Assembly: GCA_018223125.1 (NCBI GenBank)
Contig: JAAEZA010000012.1
Coordinates: 24,329 to 88,328 of the forward strand
Source: Paracoccaceae bacterium
GTDB lineage: Bacteria > Pseudomonadota > Alphaproteobacteria > Rhodobacterales > Rhodobacteraceae
Direction: 5' to 3'
DNA length: 64,000 nt
Part shown: positions 8,654 to 16,711 of the stretch, piece after piece
Layout of the letters: each line of letters opens with the position of its first letter
How positions within the stretch are numbered: the stretch's first letter is position 1
Position numbers and translations under genes: made by a program
The notes under the pieces: generated by a model
What the model was told of the DNA's origin: nothing
What the model saw: only the letters and a program-made list of their open reading frames with translations
The model's database searches: none

Positions 8654-9718
8654 TCACATAGCGAACCGGTTGGAGTCGTTAAGTAATTTACCTCCACCCG
8701 TGCCGAGGTCCCTGCCGCTACGGTGCATGAACGCGCGGGTTTCCTGCACCTTCAGACTAAGCCGCGCAGTAGGGCCGTAATTTGTAGGAGTGGTCTCCAG
8801 TTCGGGGAAGATTTCAAAGAGTTCGTTGCGGGCGTCATCGTCAATCGTGTCTATCGCGTGGCGGCCCGGATGGAAGCTTTCGCTTGGTGTTCCATTTGCA
8901 AAAATGACTTCGTGGCGGTCGAAAAGGATGTGGATATAGTCCGTTTCCCGCATGCCGTAATCCACCGTTATGGAACTGTCGTTCAGCAAGCCTTTGGCGG
9001 GCAGCAGCATTTCCGTCTCGCCAAAATCAAGCGTAGCCCGTTCGGAGCGCACCAGCATCCGGTGTTGTGGCGATACCCACAAATCCCGTGTCGGTTGCCC
9101 CGGACCGAAGGCGTCTTTCCGGATGCGGATCGGGCGCAGTTCGGGGTAGGCTTGCAAGCGGGCGCCGGTCATTCTTTTACGGCCTATCCAGCGGATGGCC
9201 TGCAAACCGTTGTCTGCTGTAATTACCAGATCGCCTACCTGAAGATCCTGTACCTGAACCTGCCCGCGGGGGGTGGTAATCAATGCCCCCGGCGTGAAGC
9301 AGATGATGGAGGGAATGGAGCTATAGGGAACGTCGGTGTTGCCATTATAAAGCGAGACGTTGTAGAGCCACGTATTCTTCGTGAACTCGGGGCCTGACAG
9401 TTGGACAACGCGATCCACATTATCGTCAACCCCGTCGTGTTTTGCGGTCAGATAAGCAAAGGTGACTGGCTCGTATGAACCTTTGACCCTGATATAGGCC
9501 GAGAAGATTTCGACGTTGTCGCCGGTGGAAGAATAGTCTGGCCAAGCGGAAGATGTGAAATCCTCACCGTCGATGGAAAATTGCACACCGGTATCGTCAG
9601 CGCCGGATTGCAGGAATCCGTCGTTGTCTTCAACAACAGCTGTTCCGCTCTTTTTCAGCCGCAGACTGCTGCTGTTTAACGGATCGCCGTTAACCTCAAA
9701 AAAGGTAAAATATGCCAA
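8654..9718 (-). CDS. Hint (hedgehog/intein) domain protein, second copy
   Basis: 354 residues, organised like its neighbour: an N-terminal beta-rich domain of about 139 residues, then a Hint module from Cys140 (CFTPGALITTPRGQVQVQDL, DNGLQAIRWIGRKR, WVSPQHRML, HILFDRHEVIFANG). The two N-terminal domains do not look alike, while the Hint halves clearly do, which suggests a shared cleavage module on different passengers. The start is not certain: the first codon taken is a TTG with AGGT upstream, and no ATG is available nearby. The absence of a classical signal peptide fits other roseobacter Hint proteins, which may be exported by non-Sec routes. Confidence 0.8.
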   Translation of the reverse strand: MAYFTFFEVNGDPLNSSSLRLKKSGTAVVEDNDGFLQSGADDTGVQFSIDGEDFTSSAWPDYSSTGDNVEIFSAYIRVKGSYEPVTFAYLTAKHDGVDDNVDRVVQLSGPEFTKNTWLYNVSLYNGNTDVPYSSIPSIICFTPGALITTPRGQVQVQDLQVGDLVITADNGLQAIRWIGRKRMTGARLQAYPELRPIRIRKDAFGPGQPTRDLWVSPQHRMLVRSERATLDFGETEMLLPAKGLLNDSSITVDYGMRETDYIHILFDRHEVIFANGTPSESFHPGRHAIDTIDDDARNELFEIFPELETTPTNYGPTARLSLKVQETRAFMHRSGRDLGTGGGKLLNDSNRFAM

Positions 9719-10336
9719 TTTACCTGCCCGATACCCTTGGGCAGAGAGACTCCCACCTTATGCTGGTGATGTAATCCGCTGCCCGCCTCTTCCCTTGATG
9801 CTTCTCTTGCGGAAGCTTGGGTTGTTTTTAAAACCTTAATGCAACTGCTAGGGGCAAACAAGAATTAAAGGTCCAAGGGCCCGTAGACGTTGTCTGAATC
9901 GGCATAAAAGCCACTGACCCTAGGTCAATTGTTTCTGTCTTCACCCGCTCTACCAAGGGTGAGACGGTCTTGTGCGCCGGTCAGCCCGACACCGCCGCAC
10001 GACAGGCCAGCGCCCTGTGACGGTGCGCGGCACGATGGGCAAAAGCTGCGCTTTTGGTGGTGAACTCGTCCCGCAACACACCTGTGCCGAGCCAGTCCGC
10101 GCCGGTTCGTTGCGGTGCGCTGCGTCTGGTTTTCGCGTCCTGTGGCCCTTGCGGTTCGACCGGCGTGCCAGCGCGCTTTTTTACAGTGTTGCGGCTTGGG
10201 ACTTTTAACGGAAAACTATAGGGAAATTTCATCGGACCACCCTGTGTCTGCTGCTGTTGGATTCACCTTCGTCGTAGTTGTTTCTTGCGGTGTTTTCCGT
10301 CGATACGCAAATTGATAGTAATTCGGTTTTTATTAA
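9719..10336. other. Gene-poor 0.6-kb interval
   Basis: No convincing gene. The only open frame with a plausible ribosome site (AGGGTGG before an ATG at 10232, minus strand, to 9981, 83 residues) is rich in Arg, Ala, Thr and His and resembles no family I know; I give it about 0.25 as a gene. Structure seen: an inverted repeat TCACCC/GGGTGA near 9942-9963 and AAAAGC/GCTTTT near 10040. The 9960-10200 part is clearly more GC-rich than its flanks. Confidence 0.5.
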
Positions 10337-10372
10337 AAGAGCCGCCACTGCACGGGGCAGGGCGGCTCTGGT
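10337..10372 (-). terminator. Intrinsic terminator of fumC
   Basis: Stem AGAGCCGCC/GGCGGCTCT; on the minus strand it is followed by TTTTAATAAAAA. It starts about 20 bases past the fumC stop. Confidence 0.85.
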
Positions 10373-10391
10373 TGTCGGGATGTGATCCGGT

Positions 10392-11783
10392 TTACTTCGG
10401 GCCGATCATATCCGCAGGCTGCACCACTTCGTCAAAGCGTTCGGCAGTCACAAAGCCCAGCTTCACAGCTTCTTCCTTCAGCGTCGTGCGGTTCTTGTGG
10501 GCGGTCTTGGCAACGGTTGTCGCGTTGTCATAGCCGATTTCCGGTGCCAGTGCAGTCACCAGCATCAGGCTTTCCCACATCAGGTTGGAAATCCGCTCTT
10601 CGTCGGCTTCGATCCCGTCCACACAGTTGTCGGTGAAGGCCACGGCCGCGTCACCCAGAAGCTGCATGGATTGCAACACGTTATAGGCCATCATCGGCTT
10701 GTAGACGTTCAGCTCAAAGTGGCCTTGGGAGCCGGCAAAGCCGACGGCGGCGTCATTGCCGAACACATGGGCGCATACCTGTGTCAGGGCTTCGCACTGG
10801 GTGGGGTTTACCTTGCCGGGCATGATGCTGGAACCCGGCTCGTTCTCGGGCAGCATCAATTCTCCCAGACCACAACGGGGGCCGGAGCCAAGCAGGCGGA
10901 TATCATTGGCAATCTTGAACAGCGAGGCTGCAACAACCTTCAGCGCACCGGACATTTCCACATGGGCGTCATGGGCTGCAAGGGCTTCGAATTTGTTCGG
11001 AGCGGTGACAAACGGCAGGCCGGTGATCTCGGCCATGTTCTTGGCAACCATCTCGCCCCAGCCCTTGGGCGTGTTCAACCCGGTGCCCACGGCTGTGCCA
11101 CCCTGCGCCAGCGGATAGATGTTTTCCAGCGCGTGTTTCACACGTTTGATGCCCTGTTCCACCTGAAAGGCATAACCACCGAATTCCTGACCGAGTGTCA
11201 GAGGCGTTGCATCCTGCGTGTGGGTGCGGCCGATCTTGATGATGTCCTTGAAGGCTTCGGATTTTGCAGCCAGCGCAGCATGCAGCTTTTCCAGACCGGG
11301 GATCAGCACGTCACGGGCTGTCATCGCGGCAGAGATGTGCATGGCTGTCGGGAATGTATCGTTGGAAGACTGCCCCATGTTGCAGTGATCGTTGGGGTGG
11401 ACGGGTGTTTTGCTGCCCAGTTCACCGCCCAGAATCTCGATCGCACGGTTGGACACAACTTCGTTTGCGTTCATGTTGGACTGTGTGCCCGAACCCGTCT
11501 GCCAGACCACCAGCGGGAAGTGATCGTCCAGCTTGCCGTCTACTACTTCACCGGCGGCTTCGATCATCGCGTCGGCCAGTTCGGCGGGGATCTTGCCCAG
11601 TTCCTTATTCGCCTGTGCACAGGCTTTCTTGATCACACCAAGGGCACGAACCACAGCAACCGGCTGTTTTTCCCAGCCAATCGGGAAGTTCTTCAGGCTG
11701 CGCTGGGTCTGTGCGCCCCAGTATTTGTCGGAAGGAACTTCCAACGGGCCAAAACTGTCGGTTTCTGTGCGGGTGTCGCTCAT
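10392..11783 (-). CDS. fumC: Fumarate hydratase, class II
   Basis: 463 residues, the normal class II length. It hydrates fumarate to malate in the TCA cycle without an iron-sulfur cluster. Family signatures seen: [14 protein letters not shown] near residue 98, the SSND loop, [17 protein letters not shown], and the [16 protein letters not shown] catalytic loop near residue 317. The ATG at 11781-11783 has AGGAG seven bases upstream and gives the expected [13 protein letters not shown]-terminus; an open extension of 22 codons upstream is ignored. Divergent from the TPR gene. Confidence 0.97.
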   Translation of the reverse strand: MSDTRTETDSFGPLEVPSDKYWGAQTQRSLKNFPIGWEKQPVAVVRALGVIKKACAQANKELGKIPAELADAMIEAAGEVVDGKLDDHFPLVVWQTGSGTQSNMNANEVVSNRAIEILGGELGSKTPVHPNDHCNMGQSSNDTFPTAMHISAAMTARDVLIPGLEKLHAALAAKSEAFKDIIKIGRTHTQDATPLTLGQEFGGYAFQVEQGIKRVKHALENIYPLAQGGTAVGTGLNTPKGWGEMVAKNMAEITGLPFVTAPNKFEALAAHDAHVEMSGALKVVAASLFKIANDIRLLGSGPRCGLGELMLPENEPGSSIMPGKVNPTQCEALTQVCAHVFGNDAAVGFAGSQGHFELNVYKPMMAYNVLQSMQLLGDAAVAFTDNCVDGIEADEERISNLMWESLMLVTALAPEIGYDNATTVAKTAHKNRTTLKEEAVKLGFVTAERFDEVVQPADMIGPK

Positions 11784-11870
11784 AATGCGCTCCTGTGTGA
11801 AAAAACTCGCTTCCATATACTGGGCGGGATGGTTCTTGCCAACGTCCAAAAGTCATACCAATGTGCAGCG

Positions 11871-13508
11871 ATGAACAGCTATTACGATCTGGGCGCACAT
11901 AGTCGCGCCGTAACAACCTCCTCCGATCAGGCGCAGCTCTGGTTTGATCGGGGACTGAACTGGACCTACGGGTTTAACCACAACGAAGCGATTGCCTGTT
12001 TCCAAAAGGCGCTGGAGTCCGATCCGGATTGCATTATGGCCCATTGGGGCATCTGCTATGCAATCGGGCCGAACTATAACTACACATGGCCGGATTTTCC
12101 CTACAGGGAAAAACAAAATGCGGTCGACATGTTCAACCGGCATTACGCTGCTGCCCTGGCCGGGGTAGAGCAGGCGACACCCGAAGAAAAAGCCTTGGTG
12201 CGCGCACTGGCGGCACGCAATATCGAACAGGCCGAGATCGAGGATTTCCAACCCTATACAGAAGCCTACGCAGAGGCGATGCGCGGCGTTTACCGGCAAT
12301 TCCCGACAGATCTTGATATTTGTGCCCTGACGGCCGAGGCCCTGATGGGGCGCACCCCATGGATGCTGTGGAATTTGCAAACCGGCGCACCTGCCGAAAA
12401 TGCCAGTACAGCCGAAGCCATGACCCTGATGGAAACCGCCTTTGCCAATGATCCTGCGGCCATGGCCCATCCGGGGCTCTTGCACATGTATATTCACCTG
12501 ATGGAAATGTCCCCCCACCCCGAGAAGGCGCTCAAAGCGGGGGATGCGCTGACCGTACTGGTGCCCGACGCGGGACATCTGCAACATATGGCAACCCATA
12601 TTGACGTGCTCTGCGGGGAATACGGTAACGTGGTGGCACGTAACAAACGGGCGTGGCAGGCGGATCAGAAGTATCTGGCGGAACACGGACCGTTTACGTT
12701 TTACACCACCTATATGTGCCACAACCTGCACTTCCAGCTTTATGGTGCCATGTTTCTCGGCCAGATCGGCCCTGCGCTGGAGGCGGCGGAGCATTTGGAA
12801 AACCTGCTGACACGCGAGGTCATCGAACCTGTGGCGGACTGGAAGGAAAGCTACTTTCCCATGCGCCTGCATGCGCTGATCCGCTTTGGCCAGTGGGACG
12901 CGATCAAAGCCTATACCCCGCCCGCAGACGCTGAACTTTATGCTTACACACATGCGGTTTCGGCCTATGCCAAAGCGGTGGCCTGTGCAGCCAGCGGCGA
13001 TGTGGCGGGCGCAGAACAGCACCGCGCGGCGTTTTATCCGGCAAAAGCCGCTGTGCCGGAAACGCGATTGCTGTTTAACAACCTGTGTTCGGATCTTCTG
13101 AATATCGGCGCCGAAATGCTGGAAGGGGAGCTGGCCTACCGCAAGGGGGAATATGACAAAGCCTTTGCCCATCTGCGCCGCTCGGTAGAGCTGGATGACA
13201 CCTTGCCTTATGCGGAACCCTGGGGCTGGATGCAGCCCAGCCGTCATGCACTCGGGGCGCTGTTGCTGGAACAGGGCAGGGTCGAAGAAGCCGAAGCCGT
13301 CTACCGCGCCGATCTGGGGCTGGATGGCAAACTGGCGCGGGCCTGCCAGAACCCCGACAACGTCTGGGCGCTGCACGGGTTGCACGAATGTCTGATGAAA
13401 ACCGGACAGGTAGCCGAAGCCCGTCTGATCAAACAGCGGCTCGATATTGCCAATGCCCGCGCAGACCGCCCGATCCGCGCGTCCTGTTTCTGCCGGTTGG
13501 AACACTGA
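11871..13508 (+). CDS. Tetratricopeptide repeat protein (TTC38-like)
   Basis: 545 residues, mostly helical, with TPR-like segments: residues 22-60 (AQLWFDRGLNWTYGFNHNEAIACFQKALESDPD) and a C-terminal repeat near 415-460 (ELAYRKGEYDKAFAHLRRSVELDDTLPY), plus EAVYRADLGLDG at the end. It has no signal peptide or membrane segment, so it is probably cytoplasmic. The layout resembles the TTC38 family of bacterial and animal proteins, whose role is not known. I start at the ATG at 11871; the frame stays open far upstream only because it runs antisense through fumC. Confidence 0.85.
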   Translation: MNSYYDLGAHSRAVTTSSDQAQLWFDRGLNWTYGFNHNEAIACFQKALESDPDCIMAHWGICYAIGPNYNYTWPDFPYREKQNAVDMFNRHYAAALAGVEQATPEEKALVRALAARNIEQAEIEDFQPYTEAYAEAMRGVYRQFPTDLDICALTAEALMGRTPWMLWNLQTGAPAENASTAEAMTLMETAFANDPAAMAHPGLLHMYIHLMEMSPHPEKALKAGDALTVLVPDAGHLQHMATHIDVLCGEYGNVVARNKRAWQADQKYLAEHGPFTFYTTYMCHNLHFQLYGAMFLGQIGPALEAAEHLENLLTREVIEPVADWKESYFPMRLHALIRFGQWDAIKAYTPPADAELYAYTHAVSAYAKAVACAASGDVAGAEQHRAAFYPAKAAVPETRLLFNNLCSDLLNIGAEMLEGELAYRKGEYDKAFAHLRRSVELDDTLPYAEPWGWMQPSRHALGALLLEQGRVEEAEAVYRADLGLDGKLARACQNPDNVWALHGLHECLMKTGQVAEARLIKQRLDIANARADRPIRASCFCRLEH

Positions 13509-13524
13509 GTATTCGCCATCAAAA

Positions 13525-13542
13525 AGGGGCCATGCGGCCCCT
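13525..13542. terminator. Bidirectional terminator between the TPR gene and sspB
   Basis: Stem AGGGGCC/GGCCCCT with loop ATGC. T-run TTTTTGATGG on the minus strand serves sspB; the plus-strand side serves the TPR gene less strongly. Confidence 0.8.
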
Positions 13543-13566
13543 GCAAAACTTAAGAAAACATTTGCG

Positions 13567-14061
13567 TCAGTGCTTGCGGAAACTGTCGAGTGACACGATT
13601 TCCGCTTCGCCCTTCGGGGTGTCTTCCGCGTCGTCTTCTTCGTCCTCCTCGATAACGATCATCGGGCTTTCGGGCACGTCGTCGAAATCGTCGTCTTCGT
13701 CGCTCTCGTGGGTTTCAAAGCGCAGGCCGAATTCGACCGAAGGGTCCACAAAGGTGCGGATGGCATCAAACGGGATTACCAGAGGTTCAGGCTGATCCCC
13801 GAAATTCAGCGTCACGGCAAAGCGGTCCTCGCTCACCACAAGATTGTCGAACCAGTGCTGCATGACCACGGTCATATCCTCGGGATAGCGTTCCCGCAGC
13901 CAGTCCGCGATGTCCACACCGGGATGGTTCGTATCAAAGGTTATGAAGAAATGGTGCTCCCCGGGGAGGTGCCCCGCTTTGGATATATCAATCAGCAGCT
14001 CGCGCATCAGGCCCCGCATGGCGCGGTGCATCAACTGGCCGTATGGAATGGTATCTGTCAT
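13567..14061 (-). CDS. sspB: SspB-family ClpXP adaptor (alphaproteobacterial type)
   Basis: 164 residues. The N-terminal substrate-binding fold (YGQLMHRAMRGLMRELLIDISKAG, HHFFITFDTNHPGVDIADWLRERYP) is followed by a long acidic linker (EEDEEDDAED) and the C-terminal ClpX-docking motif (EIVSLDSFRKH). SspB tethers ssrA-tagged proteins to ClpXP. The ATG at 14059-14061 replaces an upstream TTG. It lies about 110 bases downstream of the tmRNA gene on the same strand, so the tagging RNA and the adaptor that reads its tag are side by side. Confidence 0.93.
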   Translation of the reverse strand: MTDTIPYGQLMHRAMRGLMRELLIDISKAGHLPGEHHFFITFDTNHPGVDIADWLRERYPEDMTVVMQHWFDNLVVSEDRFAVTLNFGDQPEPLVIPFDAIRTFVDPSVEFGLRFETHESDEDDDFDDVPESPMIVIEEDEEDDAEDTPKGEAEIVSLDSFRKH

Positions 14062-14169
14062 TAGGTCTGCCAAGCGGTTTTCAGGGTCTTTTCCTTACAA
14101 TAGCTGGTTCAGCCACTATGGAAAGTCCAACTTGGTGAAGAAACGCGCTGGCGTGCGAAAAAAATCCAT

Positions 14170-14535
14170 GCGGTTGTCGCAGAAGAGACCACATAGGGTG
14201 CACCCAAGCTGGAATGAAAGTGCAGGCTTCTGTTGCCAGGTGCCTGCGGACCCCGCCTAGGCTGCAAAGCCTAGGACTAAGTTTTCAGTATTCCGCACTG
14301 CTTACGCAGCGAGGGCAACTGGAGCTCTGTTGTCATTTGCAACTAGCTTAATCGTACCGATAACGGTGGTAACTCACCGAGTAAAAGCTAACATCTTTAG
14401 ACGTCCGTCGATCCTGTTTCGACCCCGTACCCCCTGCAAAGACAGGTGTTTTGGTGGAGTCGCCGGGTACCGCCCCCGGGTCCGATCCGTTTATTACATG
14501 CGCGTTTATCACCATAGTCCCGCAAGCGGAACATC
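14170..14535 (-). ncRNA. ssrA: Transfer-messenger RNA, permuted two-piece form
   Basis: Read on the minus strand, the acceptor piece comes first: a T-arm CCGGG-7-CCCGG, then CGACTCC and an encoded ACCA ending at 14452. A 25-base intervening segment is followed by the coding piece, which starts GGGGTCG at 14426 and continues AAACAGGATCGACGG. GGGGTCG pairs with CGACTCC to rebuild the acceptor stem (one G-U pair). The tag frame at 14302-14340 reads ANDNRAPVALAA then TAA, the roseobacter/Rhodobacter-type tag. Further hairpins (CCTAGG/CCTAGG, GCAGGC/GCCTGC) lie in the pseudoknot region. Outer ends are estimates. tmRNA rescues stalled ribosomes; the tag here would be read by the adjacent SspB and ClpXP. 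Confidence 0.93.
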
Positions 14536-14563
14536 TCTGATATAGGGCGGCTCTGGTGGTGTT

Positions 14564-14974
14564 TCAAGAGGTTTCGCCGGATGCTTCGGGCAAAGGGGCG
14601 CGGTTCTGGTGTTCTACAAGCCAGTCAAGGAAATCTGCCGCGCTCCGGTTCATGGCGGTTTCAAAGGCCGCGTGTCGCTCCACCAGTGCGGTCCCGAGCG
14701 CGGTGAGCCTGCTACCACTATTGTTGCCGCCCCGTTCGGTGATCAAAAGCGGGCTGTCGAACATCCGCTGGGTGGTTTCGATCAGGAACAGCGCACGGCG
14801 ATAGCCCAGCCCCATTTCTTTGGCGGCAGCGCTGATCGAGCCTGTGTCTGCGATGCGGCGCAGCAGTTCGATCTTGCCTGCGCCGATCATGTCGTTGCGG
14901 ACAAGAACCTTGGCCCTTAATTGGGGCGTGTTGGCCAATCGTTCGGCGCGGCGGTTGTTTTTCCTGATGCTCAT
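14564..14974 (-). CDS. ModE-like winged-helix regulator (molybdate/tungstate type, no ligand domain)
   Basis: 136 residues. A LysR/ModE-type winged helix fills the protein: GAGKIELLRRIADTGSISAAAKEMGLGYRRALFLIETTQRMFDSPLL, then ERGGNNSGSRLTALGTALV, the ModE wing signature. The C-terminal molbindin domains of full ModE are absent. The gene diverges from a tungstate-binding-protein gene, with a perfect palindrome in between, so it is the likely regulator of that gene. The basic N-terminus (MSIRKNNRRAERLAN) is unusual for the family. Confidence 0.85.
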   Translation of the reverse strand: MSIRKNNRRAERLANTPQLRAKVLVRNDMIGAGKIELLRRIADTGSISAAAKEMGLGYRRALFLIETTQRMFDSPLLITERGGNNSGSRLTALGTALVERHAAFETAMNRSAADFLDWLVEHQNRAPLPEASGETS

Positions 14975-15015
14975 TTGTCTTCTGGCTTGCGTGTAGACTG
15001 CGTAGGGGCTACCGC

Positions 15016-15044
15016 TTGACCATTATGCTAAGTTTAGCACATTG
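15016..15044 (+). promoter_or_regulatory. Promoter with palindromic operator of the TupA-like gene
   Basis: A TTGACC -35 element at 15016-15021 is followed by the perfect palindrome TGCTAA-GT-TTAGCA at 15026-15039, which fills the spacer before a weak -10 at 15039-15044. The position fits repression by the divergent ModE-like protein. Assignment is by position and symmetry. Confidence 0.6.
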
Positions 15045-15066
15045 GATTCTCGAGCGGAGGCACACC

Positions 15067-15900
15067 ATGCGTATTTCCAAATTTCTTGGCAGTCTTGCGG
15101 CCTTTGCCCTTGCTGGCAACCTCGTTCTGGCCGACCCAACGCGGGTTTTGGTGCAATCGACCACTTCGACGGAAAATTCGGGGCTTTATGCTTATCTGCT
15201 GCCTTTGTTCGAAGCAGAAACCGGATTGCGGGTGGATGTCGTTTCGGTCGGTACCGGTCAGGCGATCAAAAATGCAAGGAATGGCGATGCAGATGTGTTG
15301 CTGGTCCATGCCAAAGCTGCCGAAGAGGCTTTTGTGGCGGAAGGCTACGGGGTGGAACGCTTTGATCTGATGTACAACGATTTCGTGCTGGTGGGGCCTG
15401 CGTCCGACCCAGACGCGCTGCGGGCTGTGGATAGCCTGCCCGAAGTGCTGGACGTTATTGCCAAAAGCGGCAGGCCTTTCTTTTCCCGCGGGGATGACAG
15501 CGGCACCCACAAGAAGGAACGCAGCCTTTGGGCCGGAGCGGGCGTGGATGTGGAGGCCGAAGCGGGGCAATGGTACCGTGAAACCGGTGCGGGCATGGGT
15601 GCGACCCTGCGCATTGCCGTGGAATCAGAAGGATATACCCTTACAGATCGCGCAACATGGATCGCCTTTGCCGGAAAGGATCAACACGAGATCCTTTTTG
15701 CGGGAGACGCGTCGTTGTTTAATCAATACGGCATCATTGCCGTTAATCCCGAACGCCATCCCCATGTGAATGCAGATGGTGCGCAGAGCTTTATCGACTG
15801 GATGCTGTCGCAAGAGGGCCAGACCCTGATCGGGGCTTATCAGCGGGACGGGCAGCAGTTGTTCTTTCCGAACGGAACGGAAACTGCCGGAACGCATTGA
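15067..15900 (+). CDS. Periplasmic tungstate-binding protein, TupA-like (orphan)
   Basis: 277 residues. A Sec signal peptide (ISKFLGSLAAFALAGNLVLA) is followed by the TupA anion-binding motif STTSTENSGL near residue 30, then GTGQAIKNARNGDADVLLVHA, NDFVLVGP and GDDSGTHKKERSLW, all typical of this family. The start at 15067 has GGAGG upstream and gives the signal peptide; a start at 15016 would not. TupA delivers tungstate to a TupBC ABC transporter, but no permease or ATPase gene follows: the next gene is on the other strand. The divergent ModE-like regulator supports an oxyanion role. It must borrow a transporter encoded elsewhere or act as a sensor. Confidence 0.88.
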   Translation: MRISKFLGSLAAFALAGNLVLADPTRVLVQSTTSTENSGLYAYLLPLFEAETGLRVDVVSVGTGQAIKNARNGDADVLLVHAKAAEEAFVAEGYGVERFDLMYNDFVLVGPASDPDALRAVDSLPEVLDVIAKSGRPFFSRGDDSGTHKKERSLWAGAGVDVEAEAGQWYRETGAGMGATLRIAVESEGYTLTDRATWIAFAGKDQHEILFAGDASLFNQYGIIAVNPERHPHVNADGAQSFIDWMLSQEGQTLIGAYQRDGQQLFFPNGTETAGTH

Positions 15901-15928
15901 AGCCGGACGGTGGATTTTGAGTATTTGC

Positions 15929-15939
15929 GGAACATTGAA
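15929..15939. repeat. Dispersed intergenic motif, copy 1
   Basis: GGAACATTGAA preceded by GAGTATTTGC; a second copy (GAGTGTTTC then GGAACATTGAA) lies at 41789-41799. Both lie just downstream of plus-strand genes. Degenerate intergenic motifs of this kind are common in Rhodobacterales. Confidence 0.45.
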
Positions 15940-15946
15940 GGCGGCT

Positions 15947-16648
15947 TCAGCCGTCTTCCTTGGTTTCTGACCCTTGCGCGACTTGTTTGGTGATTTCACG
16001 GATCAGCTTGCGGCGGATCTTTTCGGGGTAGTCTTTGAAGCCGAAGGCGGGCAGGACAAAAGAGTTGGGTCCGGCGATGACGTTCCTGCGGTAGTATTCT
16101 GTAAGCTGTGCGGTTTCCCCTTCGATGGACAGGCCGTTGATCACATAGCCTGCTGCGGCAAGGATTTCCTTGATTTCTTCAGGGGGCGCGCCTTCGTTGG
16201 ACGTTCCGTCGCCGGACACATCAATGACACGGCGGGTGCAGTCCGCCACAGGGGCAAAGCGGTTTGCGGTAAAAATCAGCGCCTCCCCGATGCCGGTTGA
16301 AAAATTGCGCCACTGGCGGGGGACTGTTTCCACGGATTTTGCGAAACGCTCTACATCAGCAGGGGAGGCCAATCGCTGCCAGTCTACAACAACAGATTGC
16401 CGTGAACTGCCGGACCAGAGCACGACCATCACGGCGGCCTCTTCGGCGATCAGGGCATCGGCCACCAGCCCGTCCCGCAGGGCAGCGGCGATCCCGCCCA
16501 TCTGCAGATCATATTCCCTGTCATCGACGGAACCGGATACATCTACTGCAAGAGCCAGCGCGATGCCGCAGGCTTGCGCCATAGGCGCGCTCAGCCAGGC
16601 GATCGCGGCCACTGCGGCTCTGTGCAAATAGTGGCAGGCTGTGTCCAT
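15947..16648 (-). CDS. DUF1194 VWA-like secreted protein
   Basis: 233 residues with a signal peptide (AAVAAIAWLSAPMAQA) and a von Willebrand A-type fold starting with the metal-site motif ALAVDVSGSVDDREYDLQ. Further landmarks: TRRVIDVSGDGTSNEGAPP and the closing PEKIRRKLIREIT. This matches DUF1194, a family common in alphaproteobacteria with no established role. It is probably periplasmic. The ATG at 16646-16648 has AAAGGGG upstream and gives the signal peptide. It follows the Slam and lipoprotein genes on the same strand after a 63-base gap, so co-transcription is possible. Confidence 0.88.
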   Translation of the reverse strand: MDTACHYLHRAAVAAIAWLSAPMAQACGIALALAVDVSGSVDDREYDLQMGGIAAALRDGLVADALIAEEAAVMVVLWSGSSRQSVVVDWQRLASPADVERFAKSVETVPRQWRNFSTGIGEALIFTANRFAPVADCTRRVIDVSGDGTSNEGAPPEEIKEILAAAGYVINGLSIEGETAQLTEYYRRNVIAGPNSFVLPAFGFKDYPEKIRRKLIREITKQVAQGSETKEDG

Positions 16649-16711
16649 CAGCGCCCCTTTGAGGTTCGGGGCCAGTTTAGCCTGCATTCTGCTTTCCGGC
16701 AAATCCGTCGA

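Noticed and set aside
10497..11870. Open frame of more than 450 codons on the plus strand joined in frame to the TPR gene
   Set aside because: It is the antisense of fumC, Cys/His/Gly-rich without motifs, and the TPR domain begins cleanly at 11871.
11853..13505. 550-codon frame on the minus strand
   Set aside because: Antisense shadow of the TPR gene, which has recognisable repeats and normal codon use.
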